This document shows, one piece after another, positions 1 through 11,462 of a DNA stretch of 64,000 nucleotides; the first letter of the stretch is position 1; each line of letters starts with the position of its first letter. Source of the DNA: Lumbricus rubellus (taxonomy: Eukaryota > Annelida > Clitellata > Crassiclitellata > Lumbricidae); assembly GCA_945859605.1 (NCBI GenBank), contig OX243818.1, positions 38,271,750-38,335,749 on the forward strand, written 5' to 3'. The position numbers and the translations under genes are program-made. The notes beneath the pieces are model-generated. The model was not told the DNA's origin, ran no database searches, and saw only the letters and a list, made by a program, of their open reading frames with translations.

Positions 1-116
1 CAATCAATTAGAAACGACCATTAGGCTAGATTAGGCTACACGAGAGAAAATTATGAAACAATGCGGTAGGACAACCAACTGTTAGCGTTGTAAGCTTATA
101 CATCATTTGGAGTGTT

Positions 117-1006
117 CTATATCTCTATGAAACGGAAGACAGTTAAAACTTTGGTGTCATTAATCAGTTGATCACTCACACGCACTATCTCATTTCTCTC
201 GCTATTGTAGTGCAATCTAGATGGTTTATCAAACTGTCCCGCGTGCTGATTCTGATCCTTTAAGTCCAGAGGATTTAGTTCAGAGTCCAAAAGCTCCATT
301 TTGCTGCGCTTATCACATATCAAAATGCGGCCATGAATATCAACCATGCTTATTTTAACCGTTCCCAGAAGTGCTGATTGGTATTGACCCAAGATTCTAC
401 CGGTCATATCGATCTCCGTTAACAGTAATTTTGATGCGACTACAGAAGCCAACAGAATATTCCCATTGGATTTCTGAATGGCTTTCAAGACATATCTGAC
501 GCTGATAATGTTTTGGTTCAATGTTATTTCGTGCATCAGGGAACCACTCCGATCATATATCTTTACCAGGCAAGGATTAATTCTAACCTGCCCTGAAATA
601 ATATCATTTGTAATGCCGTTTCTTGAAAGGATTACAATGTTACCATTGGAGGATACGGACATATGGGAGATTGGCCGCACCAAATCGCATATCCATGGTG
701 ATATTTGAAACTGATGTTCAGCAACCTTCGTAATGCGTGAGACTGAATAGCAATGCTCTTCTGAGTTAAGTACATACACACAGTTCGAAACGCTGCAACC
801 TGTTATGCTCATTGGATTCATTCCCTGCAGGGCAATAACGTCTTTCACATCTGCCGTATTGTAGCGGTCGTAGACAACGATGCTGGCTTGATCAGGTTGT
901 TTTTGTTTGCAGAGCATAAATATTTCATCTCTCAAAGCAGTTGCTGTCTTTACGTCTGCCTGAGTGGGAGATATTTGCAAGATGTTCACGCGGTACGTCT
1001 CCTGAG
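117..1006 (-). CDS. C-terminal beta-propeller exon of a paralogous multidomain gene (- strand)
   Basis: Single open exon ending in a TAG stop. Reading on the minus strand, a pyrimidine-rich acceptor (TTTTTAG) at 1008-1007 gives a two-base start phase, the same phase as the propeller exon at 21047. About 295 residues. At least four blade-like repeats are visible, each with an NGNI-type turn followed by a hydrophobic strand and a YDRSG or DxxGR turn (for example SSNGNIVILS, KSNGNILLAS, DIHGRILICD). This is the pattern of NHL/WD-like propellers used in protein or ligand binding. No RING, B-box or NHL signature is seen in this exon. Upstream exons are not recognised; a LINE starts about 520 bp upstream. 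Orientation is opposite to the other family members. The exon call is firm, the propeller fold likely, the function unknown. Confidence 0.62.
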
Positions 1007-1528
1007 CTAAAAACGTTATTATTTCAGTAACAATTCAGCACATTGACGATTAGTTTATAAAGCGACATAGTAGCCTATAATCAAAATAGATGAGCATTAG
1101 ATAAAAGTGCTAATGGTGAACGTATACCATTTCACTGACAAGTGGTCTGTAATGCACCACTTAAAAATCAAATCAATGCATGGAGCTCTTTAAGGGAGTC
1201 GCCTTAGTTTTCTTGTCGAGAATGGGACTGAAGAATGCTACTGTAGGCTACACAGTGTACAGGCAAAGCGGCGCGGTCTAGGCCATCTCAATGCTCCGAG
1301 GGTGGCACTTACCAAAATCTCAATACATTTTAGCGTCGTAAACATATCATATCATCTATTTTAGACATGTCGACAGTATAACTGCTATTTCCATGTTAGC
1401 TCAGAAATAGTGTTTGACATGGCGTCACGGTCGTCTGTTGAACTGTAAATCGCGAGGGTGACAATAACAATCATCAGTTCCCAAATCACAGTTTTTTTTA
1501 AAAATTCACCTCTGATGAGATCTATATC
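1007..1528. other. Unassigned stretch upstream of the minus-strand propeller exon
   Basis: AT-rich sequence with no convincing exon or repeat. On the minus strand it would be intron of the propeller gene, ending at the acceptor near 1007. Nothing else seen. Confidence 0.4.
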
Positions 1529-2830
1529 CATTCATTCATTCATTCATTCATTCATTTCAAGAATTTATATAGCGCATCTTCAAGAAATCCACTCAGAAGC
1601 GCTCCCAGTCCAACCACGGTGAAACAAAAAGTCTTAAGAAGCCTGTAGAACACTGACGAGTCAACCCTAGGCAGCAGGCGCATCTGCAACGGGAGACTAT
1701 TCCAGACAGAAGGATCTACAACTGAGAAAGCACGACGCTGACAGGTTGATGTTTCAACACGCGGAACCAAAAGCTTACCGCTAGAGGCAGAGCGAAGGGC
1801 TCTGCGAGAAAGGACAGCGGATATGGGACAGCAGAGTTCACACAGATAAGTCGGAGCACAGCCAAGGAGACAACGCCAAACCAGTGAAGCAATTCTGTAT
1901 TCGACGCGCTGTGAGATAGGGAGCCAGTGTAGAGTATCACGCATGTAGGATGAAACAGAGGCATATTTGGGAATTCGACCAATTAGTCGGGCTGCAGTCC
2001 GAAGAACACGGTCAAGTCGGGATATCAATAACAGAGGCAAACCAACCAGAATAGAGCAACAGTAGTCCAAGCGGCTGGTGACAAAAGCATGAACAAGAGT
2101 AGCAGCGGAGTTCTCTGATAAGGAGCGAGAGATGACCCGTAGCTGACGAATTTGGTAGTAACAGCCACGAGTCAGCTGGTTGACATGTTTTGAGAAACTA
2201 AGTTCTTCATCAAGCATAACACCCAAGTCTCGGACAGAATCAAAAAAGGTAACATGGGGAAATGCTTTAGCCACGGCACAACGATCAACATTAATTTTGC
2301 CAGTCGTCTACGTCCAGTCGTCCACCCAACCATATGAATTGAGTTTTGGAAGCATTAAGTAGGAGGCGGTTAGAGGCTAACCAGCTAGCCAGCTTATCCA
2401 TAGCATGACACATTTGCTGAACTACTTCCAGACTATTGTCAGGGTGGCAGTGGGTATACGCTTGAACATCATCAGCGTAAATCTGGTGAAAAGACCACAA
2501 GATGTCAGCAGTGATCCTATGCCAGACGTATAAAGAATATAAAGCAATGGTCCCAAAACAGAACCCTGAGGGACTCCAAAGGGGGCAGGAACCCAGACAG
2601 ATCTGGATGTACCAAAGACAACAGAATTGGTACGTTCCGATAAAAAAGAATGAAGCCACTTAAGAGGCTGATCCACAAATCCAAAAGAGGTAGAAAGGCG
2701 TTGGAGGAGTAGGCCTATGTTATGGTCGACGCAGTCAAACGCCGAGCTAACATCAAATAAAGCCAGAAGAGAGACGCGTCCTGTATCCATAGCACCATAG
2801 AGATCAGATAATAGGCGGAATAAAATATGA
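1529..2830 (-). mobile_element. L2/CR1-like LINE, 5'-truncated, frameshifted reverse transcriptase
   Basis: Minus-strand non-LTR retrotransposon fragment. From its 5' side it shows RT block A (LFDVSSAFDCVDH), block B (GVPQGSVLGPLL), the catalytic YADD box (near 2480) and the post-RT region with LDYCCSILVGLP and SVWNSLP motifs. The reading frame changes between about 2480 and 2560 and again near 2280, so three overlapping frames carry one protein: it is a dead copy. The 3' end reads GCGCTATATAAATTC and closes in a (TGAA)n tail at 1530-1555, typical of LINEs with microsatellite tails. The 5' end stops inside RT, so it was truncated at insertion. Clade (L2/CR1 type) is judged from motif wording only. 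Confidence 0.85.
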
Positions 2831-2837
2831 CAAACAG

Positions 2838-3101
2838 AACTTTTTGCTTCGTGAACTAACCGGTGCGGTCCAGAATGTTGTGAATTTCACTTCTACACAA
2901 GTCGTTCTGAAGGATTCTGTTCCATTGCGAGCAGACAGCTCGAAGTCGGTCTATCGCGAGATCAGCTTTTTCCTTCCAGACTCTTTTGACCAGCTTCATG
3001 CTCTTCACTTCCATAACTACGGCTTTAACCAGGAGACGCTCAAGTACCTCGACTGGCAGATCATGAAACTACAGGAAGAAAGGAAGAAGATTATACATTA
3101 A
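2838..3101 (+). CDS. Orphan terminal exon, unknown protein
   Basis: Open from a possible acceptor (GACAAACAG) at 2837 to a TAA stop at 3099-3101, about 87 residues. The C-terminus is a charged amphipathic helix (QIMKLQEERKKIIH) after an aromatic, His-rich segment (LHALHFHNYGFNQET). I recognise no family. It is wedged between the truncated 5' end of a LINE and a MITE, so upstream exons would have to lie left of the LINE. Balanced codon use and lack of repeats argue that it may be a real last exon, but chance cannot be excluded. Confidence 0.33.
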   Translation, partial: NFLLRELTGAVQNVVNFTSTQVVLKDSVPLRADSSKSVYREISFFLPDSFDQLHALHFHNYGFNQETLKYLDWQIMKLQEERKKIIH

Positions 3102-3195
3102 TAACATTATCGAACAACATTTTCAAAATTTCTTAACATAGCCTACGGTAATTAGCCTAGTATTCAAAATACAATAATTCAATCCAAGCTTTAAC

Positions 3196-3643
3196 ACCGG
3201 TGTAAAGGTTTCAAATTACCCCCCCCTAAACATTACCCCCGGTAACTTGAAACCGGTTTCAGATTGCCCCCCGGAAACTAGATTTGCACCAATCATCGCA
3301 TTTATTGCACCAAAATTTCAGATAAATCATCCCGCTTCTTGTTTTGGTCTGACGATTTTCATCTGTCATCCTACTTCGTGGTTTGTTATCAATATTTTAC
3401 TCGAAAAAAATAGCCTCGAAGCCATTTCTCCATGTAACTTCAGCGGCGATTTAGTATTTTAGTCAGACGAAAATATTGATAACAAACCACGACGTGGGAT
3501 GACGGATGAAAATCTTCAGACCCAAAACAAGAAGCATGGTGATTTTCTGATATTTTTAGTGCAATAAATGCGATGATTGATGCAAATTACAGTTTGCAAG
3601 GGGGTAATGTTTAGGAGGGGTAATTTGAAACCTTTACACCGGT
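3196..3643. mobile_element. Snap-back MITE, ACCGGTGTAAAGG family (copy 1)
   Basis: Ends are ACCGGTGTAAAGGTTTCAAA and its inverse. The inner arms, around the motif GCTTCTTGTTTTGGTCTGA, also pair with each other, so nearly the whole 448 bp can fold back around a central AGCCTCGAAGCC segment. No coding potential. No clear target duplication at this site. Related copies lie at 23554, 44501, 48041 and 57334, with a broken end at 8321. Confidence 0.8.
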
Positions 3644-4372
3644 GGTAGACATAGCCTATTTAAAAAATCAAAGTAAAAGAAATTGAATGGCGACCTGGGT
3701 TCTGCACAGCGTGGATTATGTCTTAGTCTACATTAGCCTACACCTGATCTTCATAAAGTAGTTTTATTCGCGCGTGATAAATGTGCACACTTTGAAAATA
3801 AAATATGCCTACAAACAAAGGGGAACAGCACTCGTAGCAGAATGTGCAGTGGAAATCATTAGAAAAAGGTAATTGGAGGCCGGTTTATCACGGAAGAAGA
3901 AGAACATGTGCGGTGAAAAATAAGCAGGCAGTTGGAATAACACAAGTCTACAAGTCGATGACTTAAAAAACGGTCTGAAGTATTTTTTGTCGCCGACTTG
4001 CGACATTATTTATTATTTAGGCCAATTTTTCTTGGGGAAGTTTTCAGAAACGACGAGAAATTTTCGCCAAACAAAATCGGCTGTGCAGTTTTACAGATTT
4101 CTTATGAAAAGCCCTGCCCAGTAGGCAAAGCCACTTCACCATTACAAAGAGAATCAAAATCTTAGAGTATGGTAGGCCTAAATGTCTATACTATAGGCCT
4201 ACATAATTATAGCTCTGAACTGAGCGCAAAATAACGTTTTCTTGATGCACGATTAAAATGAAACTTCATTTTACTGAAACCTCTGTTGTCCAATAACAAT
4301 AAACATGATAGACACACAAAAATATGCTTTAACAACTAAAATTTATAGGAACGCATCTGTCACGAAATAGAG
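3644..4372. other. Unassigned intergenic stretch
   Basis: AT-rich sequence with scattered TAGGCCTA motifs. No exon, RNA gene or clear repeat seen. Confidence 0.4.
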
Positions 4373-5263
4373 TAGGGGAGAGCGAGGCATAACGGGATAC
4401 TTAAGGCATTGTGAAATTTTCATCATATAGTTAATAAGAAATCTGAACTTTTTGTACTTATTGTGCAGGCATATTATAACGTACACATTGTGCAGGCATA
4501 TTATATAACGTACAACATGGACTAGAATAATCTACTTAGGCATCAACCACATAGAAGATAGCCTACAATTTTTTTACCAACAGGTCCCAAAATCTCGTTA
4601 TTCCCCACCACCCGGGGTAAAATGGGATTCTTGTCCCGTTATGCCCGATAACAAGCAATATTCTATAATTTCCAAAAAGTGCCACATTATTTGTATTATT
4701 GCTGTTTTTGTAATCTAAACAATGATTGAGACGTGAGGGGGTAATTAGAACCCATGAAATATTACAGTATAAGAGATATGGGGAAAAATTGCTTTCGCAT
4801 CACAGCAAGGGGCAAAATGGGATATCTGTATCTCATTATGCCCCAATTATACCACAAAATTGTAAACCAGCCATTTTGAAACAAAATACTGAACTTATGC
4901 AAATTTTCATATGGAAATATGTGATTTTATAGCCTATATAACCCTACACATGGATGGTAAGCTTAAAATTAAAATAGCTTCACTGTTTCTAGACAATTTT
5001 GAGATAACGAACGAACCTTGGGCCTACTTAATTTTTTGGTTAATGGACGTAGGCCTACCTTTCTTGGGAGAGCGTGAAAATAAGTTTTTCATCATGAAAA
5101 CTGCAAGACGCATCGAAATCGAAAATGCTTTTGTCATTCACCTTCAAATAGGCTATGCTTTACTTCAGATTGAAATTTTTTCGTATTTTAAAAGTATGTA
5201 AGATCGACAATAATGAAGTTTACCATTATGCCTTGCTATCCCATTATGCCCCGCTCTCCTCTA
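4373..5263. mobile_element. TIR element with TAGGGGAGAGCG ends
   Basis: Left end TAGGGGAGAGCGAGGCATAA and right end inverse (TTATGCCCCGCTCTCCTCTA) form imperfect terminal inverted repeats over about 26 bp. Inside, variants of GGGGCAAAATGGGAT recur in both orientations (near 4614 and 4808), so subterminal-type repeats pepper the element. No transposase is seen. The target duplication is unclear (possibly TA). Built like the element at 9317. Confidence 0.65.
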
Positions 5264-5479
5264 TTACCCGTATTTATCTTATCCCCCGATGAAGAGAGGT
5301 CGAAAAAACAACTTCCGCGCGTATTTATTTTATCCATCTGCTTTGCTTTGAACGATGACACTAACAGGTTTGTTTATTCCTACTAGATATTTTATGCAAG
5401 GTGTCACATGGAAATAAAAAGAAGAATAGCTATGGAAAAGATGCATTCTACAAAAGAGGGAGCTACTCAGAGGCAGTCT

Positions 5480-5902
5480 AAACATGAAGCCAAAGAAGAG
5501 AATGGTGAAGACACTGGTGTGGAGTGTTGTTCTGTACGGCTCGGAGACGACAAGAGGACATAAAGCGACTGGAGGCCTTTCGAGATGTGGATCTGGCACA
5601 GAATGGAGAGAATCAGCTGGGTTGAGCGAATAATGAATGAGGAAATCTTTCAGTTGGTGGAAGAAAAGAGATCACTCATGGACACTATACGTGGGCGACA
5701 GAAGAAATGGATAGGACACATCTTAAGGAGCGACACCCTACTAAAAGACATAATTGAGGGAAGAATGGAGGGGAAAAAGGATGCGAGGCAGACCAAGAAC
5801 AATGCTGCTGGACTGGATGCTGACAGAAGATGGATACAGTGGACTAAAAAGAGAGGCGCAGAACAGAGAAAATGGCATCATTGGACATACGAACCTGTCT
5901 GA
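5480..5902 (+). mobile_element. RTE-like LINE relic, C-terminal part of the pol protein
   Basis: Two or three frames together read as the tail of an RTE-type LINE protein: VWSVVLYGSE, then WHRMERISWVERIMNEEI, then [25 protein letters not shown] and the AQNREN/HWTYEP ending. Frame changes near 5540 and 5790 mark it as dead. The RT catalytic part is missing. The family call follows known invertebrate LINE C-termini of this wording. Confidence 0.75.
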
Positions 5903-6492
5903 CGGCAGAGAACATGAAGAAGAAGATAGGCCTATAGACGAGAGTTAGAATTCGCCTGTATGCTGAAAACTCGTTTCTAATCTAATGTCGGTGTACATCA
6001 GAGCCAAAACACACATCTTGCTAGGAGGTTATGGTTAAAGCAGGAGGAAAGCATGCATGCAATTCATCTTAGCCAGCTTTTTCGACACAAGAATAATAAT
6101 TCATTCGTCTTATTAAAATATTTTATCAGGCTAAAAATCACACAATAATTATTATTGGCAAAGTTCCGAAAAAAGAGGGCGGTGTTTTATGTCTTAGTAC
6201 TATATGTAGCTCACCGTTTTGTCACTCGATAAAGTGAGTTTGACACGTTTGGCATTGTCTTCTTGTTGCAAATCAGCTACAAAATAAACAAATGCTACTA
6301 TAAAAGAAATTATGTAAATGCAATTATCAGCCTAAAATAGACATATCGACAGACATCAGTAGGTCTCTATAAGGATGTGTGTGAGCTTGAGTTGGCTACT
6401 AAAGAATAATAATTAGGCTATGCTGTGATCCTGGAAGCTCTGTGTTTCCATATCCAACCAAACAGGTCATTGATCTTTGCTCTTTGCGTCTC
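5903..6492. other. Unassigned stretch
   Basis: AT-rich, no exon or repeat recognised beyond a few TAGGCTA-type motifs. Confidence 0.4.
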
Positions 6493-6500
6493 GTGGGGAC

Positions 6501-6667
6501 CAGGGTGAGAATTGCCGGGGGGGTTCAACCCCCCAGTCTTTCTTAGAGCCCCATGTTAAAGTATGTTTTTTACCCCCAAATTCCAAGTGGATAATGGTCC
6601 AAACCCCCCCCCCCTCCTGGATAATGGTCCAAACCCCCCCAGTTATTTTTCCACAATTCTCACACTG
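6501..6667. mobile_element. Short hAT-type MITE with exact 8-bp target duplication
   Basis: CAGGGTGAGAATTG at the left and CAATTCTCACACTG at the right are terminal inverted repeats. They are flanked on both sides by GTGGGGAC (6493-6500 and 6668-6675), an exact 8-bp duplication as made by hAT transposases. The 167-bp interior holds runs of C and G and no reading frame, so it is non-autonomous. Confidence 0.85.
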
Positions 6668-6675
6668 GTGGGGAC

Positions 6676-7133
6676 TTCCTAGTCCGAGATTCCGTGTATC
6701 GATGCGGTCCACCGTGGCTTATCATGTATTGGACCTTCATACTGGAACTTACAGTCTTCCATTGACAATGCGTAATGGGCGTATAAGCTTACTGAATTTC
6801 ATGTAGACTTTCTCAAATTATCACTTCGTAAGGTTATTGAATGTATCTCATATTATCATTTTGATATAGCGCCTTCGTAAGGCTATGCAAGTCGCTATAT
6901 AAATGTAGCCTACATAGCCTACGGTGGGCTATACATACTGTACGTGCATATAGGCTACATAAGCTTACACATTAAACAATTTACACACAGGCTACATATT
7001 AAATCATACGAAGTTATCGACAGTTAAGGATATTACCAACTGTATGGTTAAGTTTACTTAGTTAAGTCTCCAATCGAACTGATAAGATACATGAAGTTTG
7101 TATAGCATTACATGTAGGCTATAATCGGATCAG
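6676..7133. other. Unassigned stretch with LINE-tail scrap
   Basis: Contains a short scrap around 6868-6905 (ATATAGCGCC, GCTATATAAATG) resembling the 3' end of the local L2/CR1-like LINE. Otherwise nothing recognised. Confidence 0.35.
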
Positions 7134-7665
7134 GACGTTTGGGCGCCGCCGTTTGGGCGCCGGCCGTTTGGGCGCCGCCGTTTCGGCGCCGGCCGTTTGG
7201 GCGCGACGCCGTTTGGGCGCCGGACGTTGCGGCGCGAAAGAAGAACATTCGCTTCTACAGCATTACCTTTTCGAGCATTACGTCGACCGTTGAACATTTG
7301 AAACTAATTACTGTATCTCTATAACGCTTTTAATAACCATAATTTTTTAAAACATTGGGTTTGTGAACATTAAATCGAACATTGAACTTCTGAAAGTAAT
7401 TCAGTTCTTTGTGGAATGCTTTTATTTAACATCAAATCATTCCCTCGGGTAACATGATGTGTTAACATTAAATTTAACAATGCACATTACAAAACATAGC
7501 TGAATTAAAAATTCCTGGACAAATAAAGAGTTTTAAGTGCTATTTCATTACATAACTTCTTCCGCGCCGAAACGTACGGCGCCCAAACGGCGTCGCGCCC
7601 AAACGGCCGGCGCCGAAACGGCGGCGCCCAAACGGTCGGCGCCCAAACGGCGGCGCCCAAACGTC
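7134..7665. mobile_element. Foldback element with GC-rich tandem-repeat arms
   Basis: Each arm (7134-7240 and 7560-7665) is a run of tandem GTTTGGGCGCCGSC units of about 14-15 bp; the right arm is the inverse of the left. The 320-bp centre is AT-rich and non-coding. Architecture matches foldback elements of the sea-urchin TU type (tandem short repeats in the outer inverted repeat). I could not find a clear target duplication. Confidence 0.75.
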
Positions 7666-8320
7666 ACGTACCGGGCTATAATAATCCTGTCATTATAATT
7701 ATTGGGATGATTGTCGACCGTTTTGTTACAATGGGTTATTCTATCGAAAGCGACTGTCTAGCTACAATTATAGCCTAGGCTACGTCAAGATAGCTAACCT
7801 ACTTTGATGACCTACTCTGCGGGATCTTGATCCGTTTTTGGGCCCTTCCATTGTTACAGTAGCTGTTATTGTAGGCTAATAACATCAACAGAGTCTAATT
7901 CGTGTAGCCTATTGTTTTTTTGCTGAGAATTACAATTGCTTGCAATAAAAACTTGAATCTTGAATAAGAATGCTGACATATTGAATAAACGACAGACATT
8001 ATTATTATTTTTATGAAGCGCAGCCCACAAGTGAATATTTCGACGAATTAACTTACAATCTGATCCTTCATCTTTGTTGTTAGACTCGTTTAGCGTTCTC
8101 TTCGACATTTAATCTAGCTTACGTTTGTTCTCATAATGAAGCGAAAATTTAAGACTTAACCGTTAACCATAATAATAAAAAAAATTGGAATAAAAATCAA
8201 TCAAAGATGTTATTTAATGGCGCCGTGAATCTAATTGTACAATGACGTAGAACAATATAGCCCAAGTGATGTCATAAAATTTAATAGATTGTCATGATAA
8301 GGCTACTGCATGTGTCACTT
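7666..8320. other. Unassigned stretch
   Basis: AT-rich sequence; no supported exon or element. Confidence 0.4.
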
Positions 8321-8512
8321 CACCGCGGTGTAAAGGTTTCAAATTACCCTCTCCGAAACATTACCACCACCCGGTAATAGGTGGAAATTGGATGAGATTC
8401 AGGCCTGATGACTAAAAAAGGTCGTCAGAAATTTTGGCGACCAAAAAATTGAAAATTTCTGGACGGGCTTGAGTCCCCCCAAAACTGAAATCCTGGCGCG
8501 CCGCCACTGTGT
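8321..8512. mobile_element. Composite of two broken transposon ends
   Basis: The first 66 bp match the left end of the ACCGGTGTAAAGG MITE family (here with an extra GC). From about 8400 the sequence instead matches hAT-type DNA (AAAGGTCGTCAGAAATTTTGG and a right end CCTGGCGCGCCGCCACTG). The partner ends are missing, so this is a deletion junction between two elements. Confidence 0.55.
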
Positions 8513-9316
8513 AAGTGACTGTAGGTCTATCGCTGTTGTTGTGGTTCAGGAGGCTCCACCCTCCAATTCTCGGCCCAGACGACACCAGCCTTAGGAACGG
8601 TAACTCGGCCCGGACCAGCCTGGACAACTCTCACGGAGAACCATTTTGACTCAACGCAGCGCTCGTGAATGAGCTGGTGCCCCGCGCTTGGCTTTCGAGT
8701 GGCGCTTTAGAAATTCGGAGATTACGATTACGACGAATAGCCTATGTGCTGTGTTTTGCTGGTCAGTGTATCATCTATGGGCATAAGTCAGAGATCGTTT
8801 AGTAGGCCTGTGATGGTATAACTGTTAGGAAAAGTCAATCTTAACCCTATCGCCCACCATTTGAATATTCGTAGCCTATAACGCTCTGTGGTTGAAAGTA
8901 AGCTTATAGCCTTATAATCGTTTACGTAGCCTACGCGTGTCTGTGTTAACTTTTTGTGTGTGCTGTTTTGAAGCCCAAAATGGGTTAAATTGATGCGTTG
9001 GTTAGCCTACGAATCAGCAAGTCCGTTTTCGATTTCGACAAGGAAGAAAGAAATGAAAAATGATCTAGTTTTGTGCTAAATTAGATTGAGGCGATCTACC
9101 TTTAGCTCTGCTCTCAGTCGAGTGCGGCATGATTAATAGTTATCTGATCGCGGAGTCTACACGTAGGCCTAGGGTTGCCATAAGTGCTCAGATGAAAAAG
9201 AGGATACACAATGTTTATCCAGTTATCAACCCTTAGTCAGCTCTTGGCCTCCTAGTGCTACGCTAATGTTAAGTGATGTACAAATAAAAGTAGGCTAACA
9301 TGCCCAATATATTATA
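8513..9316. other. Unassigned stretch
   Basis: No exon or repeat identified. TAGGCCT-type motifs occur. Confidence 0.4.
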
Positions 9317-10316
9317 TAGGGGAAGTCAGGGCGAGATGGACCCTTGGGGCATGATGGTCCCCGACAATATAAGGTACATGTATCTATGATATCGCCACCT
9401 TCCGAATGAACTTTAATTACTGTAATACTGTTGGTTCTTTGGTGATTTGTCCAAAGTAAGCGACCGACACGACATTTTGGCGTGTTTTATGATGAAAAGT
9501 TGATTTTCGACCTGTCCGATCATATTTTCAGGAAACAGTTATTTGCTAAGTATTCGATTGCACGTTGTGACAGGCTTTTGATAAAAAATATATATTGTTA
9601 AACACCCTTTTCTGCTGTATTAACGAATCCAATATTGGAAGGATACCCAGTAGATTTATTTATTTTTTGATGAAAAGCTTACACCTTACCCATGGGGGCT
9701 AGTTGGATCAGTCACCGACGGGGCAAGACGAACCTTGTGATCCATCTTGTCCCGTTAGTGTGATTTTTTCGTGTGATTCCACTTTTTTCATCTGATTTCA
9801 CATGTTAGTTAATTATTATGTTATTATTACTGTAACAATTATTGCTGGATGCAATAAAAATAACAATTAACGCGAAATACACGATTGCAGTGGTCTATCT
9901 TGTTTCGCCATGGGAGCAAGATGGACCACTAAAATCATACGAAATTGTAAAAATCTACTCCGATGTAACTTCTGCGATATTCTTAGTGTTTTACTTTATA
10001 GACGATCACATTTGTGCATAAAATAGTATTCTGCATGTGATCACAACATGCTATGATGAAAGCCTAATGCGTGGGGCATGATTTATTAGACTGGTCCATC
10101 TTGCCGCATAGTGGGGGCAAGATGGACCATTACTGCAAAAATTTTTAAATTTTAAAATCTCATTATCAAAAAGAGACGCAATTACATTTGTGCTGCCATT
10201 AGCTAGGGCACTTTATAAGCTACGAGTAACAAAAAAATGTTGCCTCTTGAAACACGTTTATGGTGTCTTAAAACCAGAAATCCGTTACGGGGTCCGTCTC
10301 GCCCCTACTTCCCCTA
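9317..10316. mobile_element. TIR element with TAGGGGAAGT ends, 1.0 kb
   Basis: Ends TAGGGGAAGTCAGGGCGAGA and inverse TCTCGCCCCTACTTCCCCTA. Inside, the motif GGGGCAAGATGGACCA recurs about every 200 bp (near 9718, 9908 and 10110), echoing the terminal sequence. No transposase frame. Same plan as 4373-5263, with different wording, so the two appear to be related families. Superfamily not assigned. Confidence 0.68.
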
Positions 10317-10647
10317 TTCTGTGGGCATGTTAAGATCTCTACGCAACGGAGTAATTTAGCACTCGCTAGACGGCCTTTAGTGGAGTAATCTTGGGTGCAG
10401 ACGTTCAGTCAGAAAATTAATGTAAGAGAGACGAGGATGACTAAGCTTATCTATTGGGTTTTTCCATTGGTTACACATTCGTGTTTCGAACATTATTGAC
10501 GTTAAAACGTTAAGAAGTCGATGAGAAACTTCGTATCATCACTTTTGATAAGCCTAGCGAATCATTTCGGGAAATATATTGCAGTAAATGCTTTTAGCAA
10601 TATTTCTTATTCAAAAATAAATAGCCTATTATTAGGCCTACATTCAC

Positions 10648-10752
10648 ATGAAAAAGTTAGTAGACGGGGTCGTAAAGAAGACATTCCAGTGACATTGATG
10701 GTGCGGAGAACTTAGAAGAGGAGCAACGAATAGAATCAATCATCAATGGCAG
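10648..10752 (+). pseudogene. Gene 1 exon 2, decayed (lost acceptor, 1-bp deletion)
   Basis: Clearly homologous to exon 2 of gene 3 (51485-51595): both share GAAGACATTCCAGTGACA and a run coding for ESI. Here the acceptor that reads CATTCAG in gene 3 is CATTCAC, so the AG is lost. One A is missing in the lysine/arginine run, which throws the frame. The donor (GCAG/GTATAC) survives. This exon cannot join normally, so gene 1 probably lacks the usual N-terminus or starts elsewhere. The matching start exon was not found upstream. Confidence 0.6.
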
Positions 10753-10914
10753 GTATACGACTTGTCATTATAGTCTAGGTTTGGAATAAGAAAAATGCAC
10801 TGCTATAAGCAAATCATGTAACAATTTGCTAACCAGTGTTTCTGGACTAATTTAACCCTCCTGAAAACGAGAATCGCGGTTAGCAAGCTGGATTTTTGGC
10901 GGTTCCATGGGAAG

Positions 10915-11445
10915 ACAAGATGGCGGACAAAATGGCTGCCAAATGCAATGATTAAAACAAAGTATTGTATGTGATAGGAACCCGGTTTTAGACTTTAAAT
11001 TAAGACTATAAGGTTCAAGGATTGCAATGGAATCAAATACATTATATGCAGCACTGCAAAATCAAAATGGCGGACAAAATGGCGGCTAGAACCTTAAATG
11101 GCGATAAATGAACTTGAAGTTACGTATGCAATAGAAACATGATTTCAGAGTGTAAATTAACATTTTATAGGTGAAGGAATGCGATGAAACCAAGGTCACA
11201 CATGTAGCACAGCACGAAAACCAAAATGGCGGACAAAATGGCGGTCAGAATATTAAAATGGCTGTAGGTGAAGTCATGTATGCAACGGACTCATAATTTC
11301 AGGGTTCAGGTCAACATTTTCAAGGTCCAGGAATATGATGGAACCAAGGTCACATGTAGCACTGCACGAAAACCAATATGGTGGACAAAATGGCTGCCCG
11401 AATCATAAAATGGCTATAATTAAGTTAAGTCATGTATGCATTAGG
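10915..11445 (+). repeat. Four tandem units of about 155 bp carrying paired ATGGCGG motifs
   Basis: Units begin near 10920, 11067, 11226 and 11378 with AAATGGCGGACAAAATGGC, separated by diverged spacers holding GATGGAACCAAGGTCACA. Each unit carries two copies of AAGATGGCGG/AAAATGGCGG 11 bp apart, close to the YY1 core. The array lies about 0.5 kb upstream of exon A of gene 1. It is either a minisatellite or a regulatory cluster; sequence alone cannot decide. Confidence 0.7.
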
Positions 11446-11462
11446 AATTTGATGTCAGTTTT

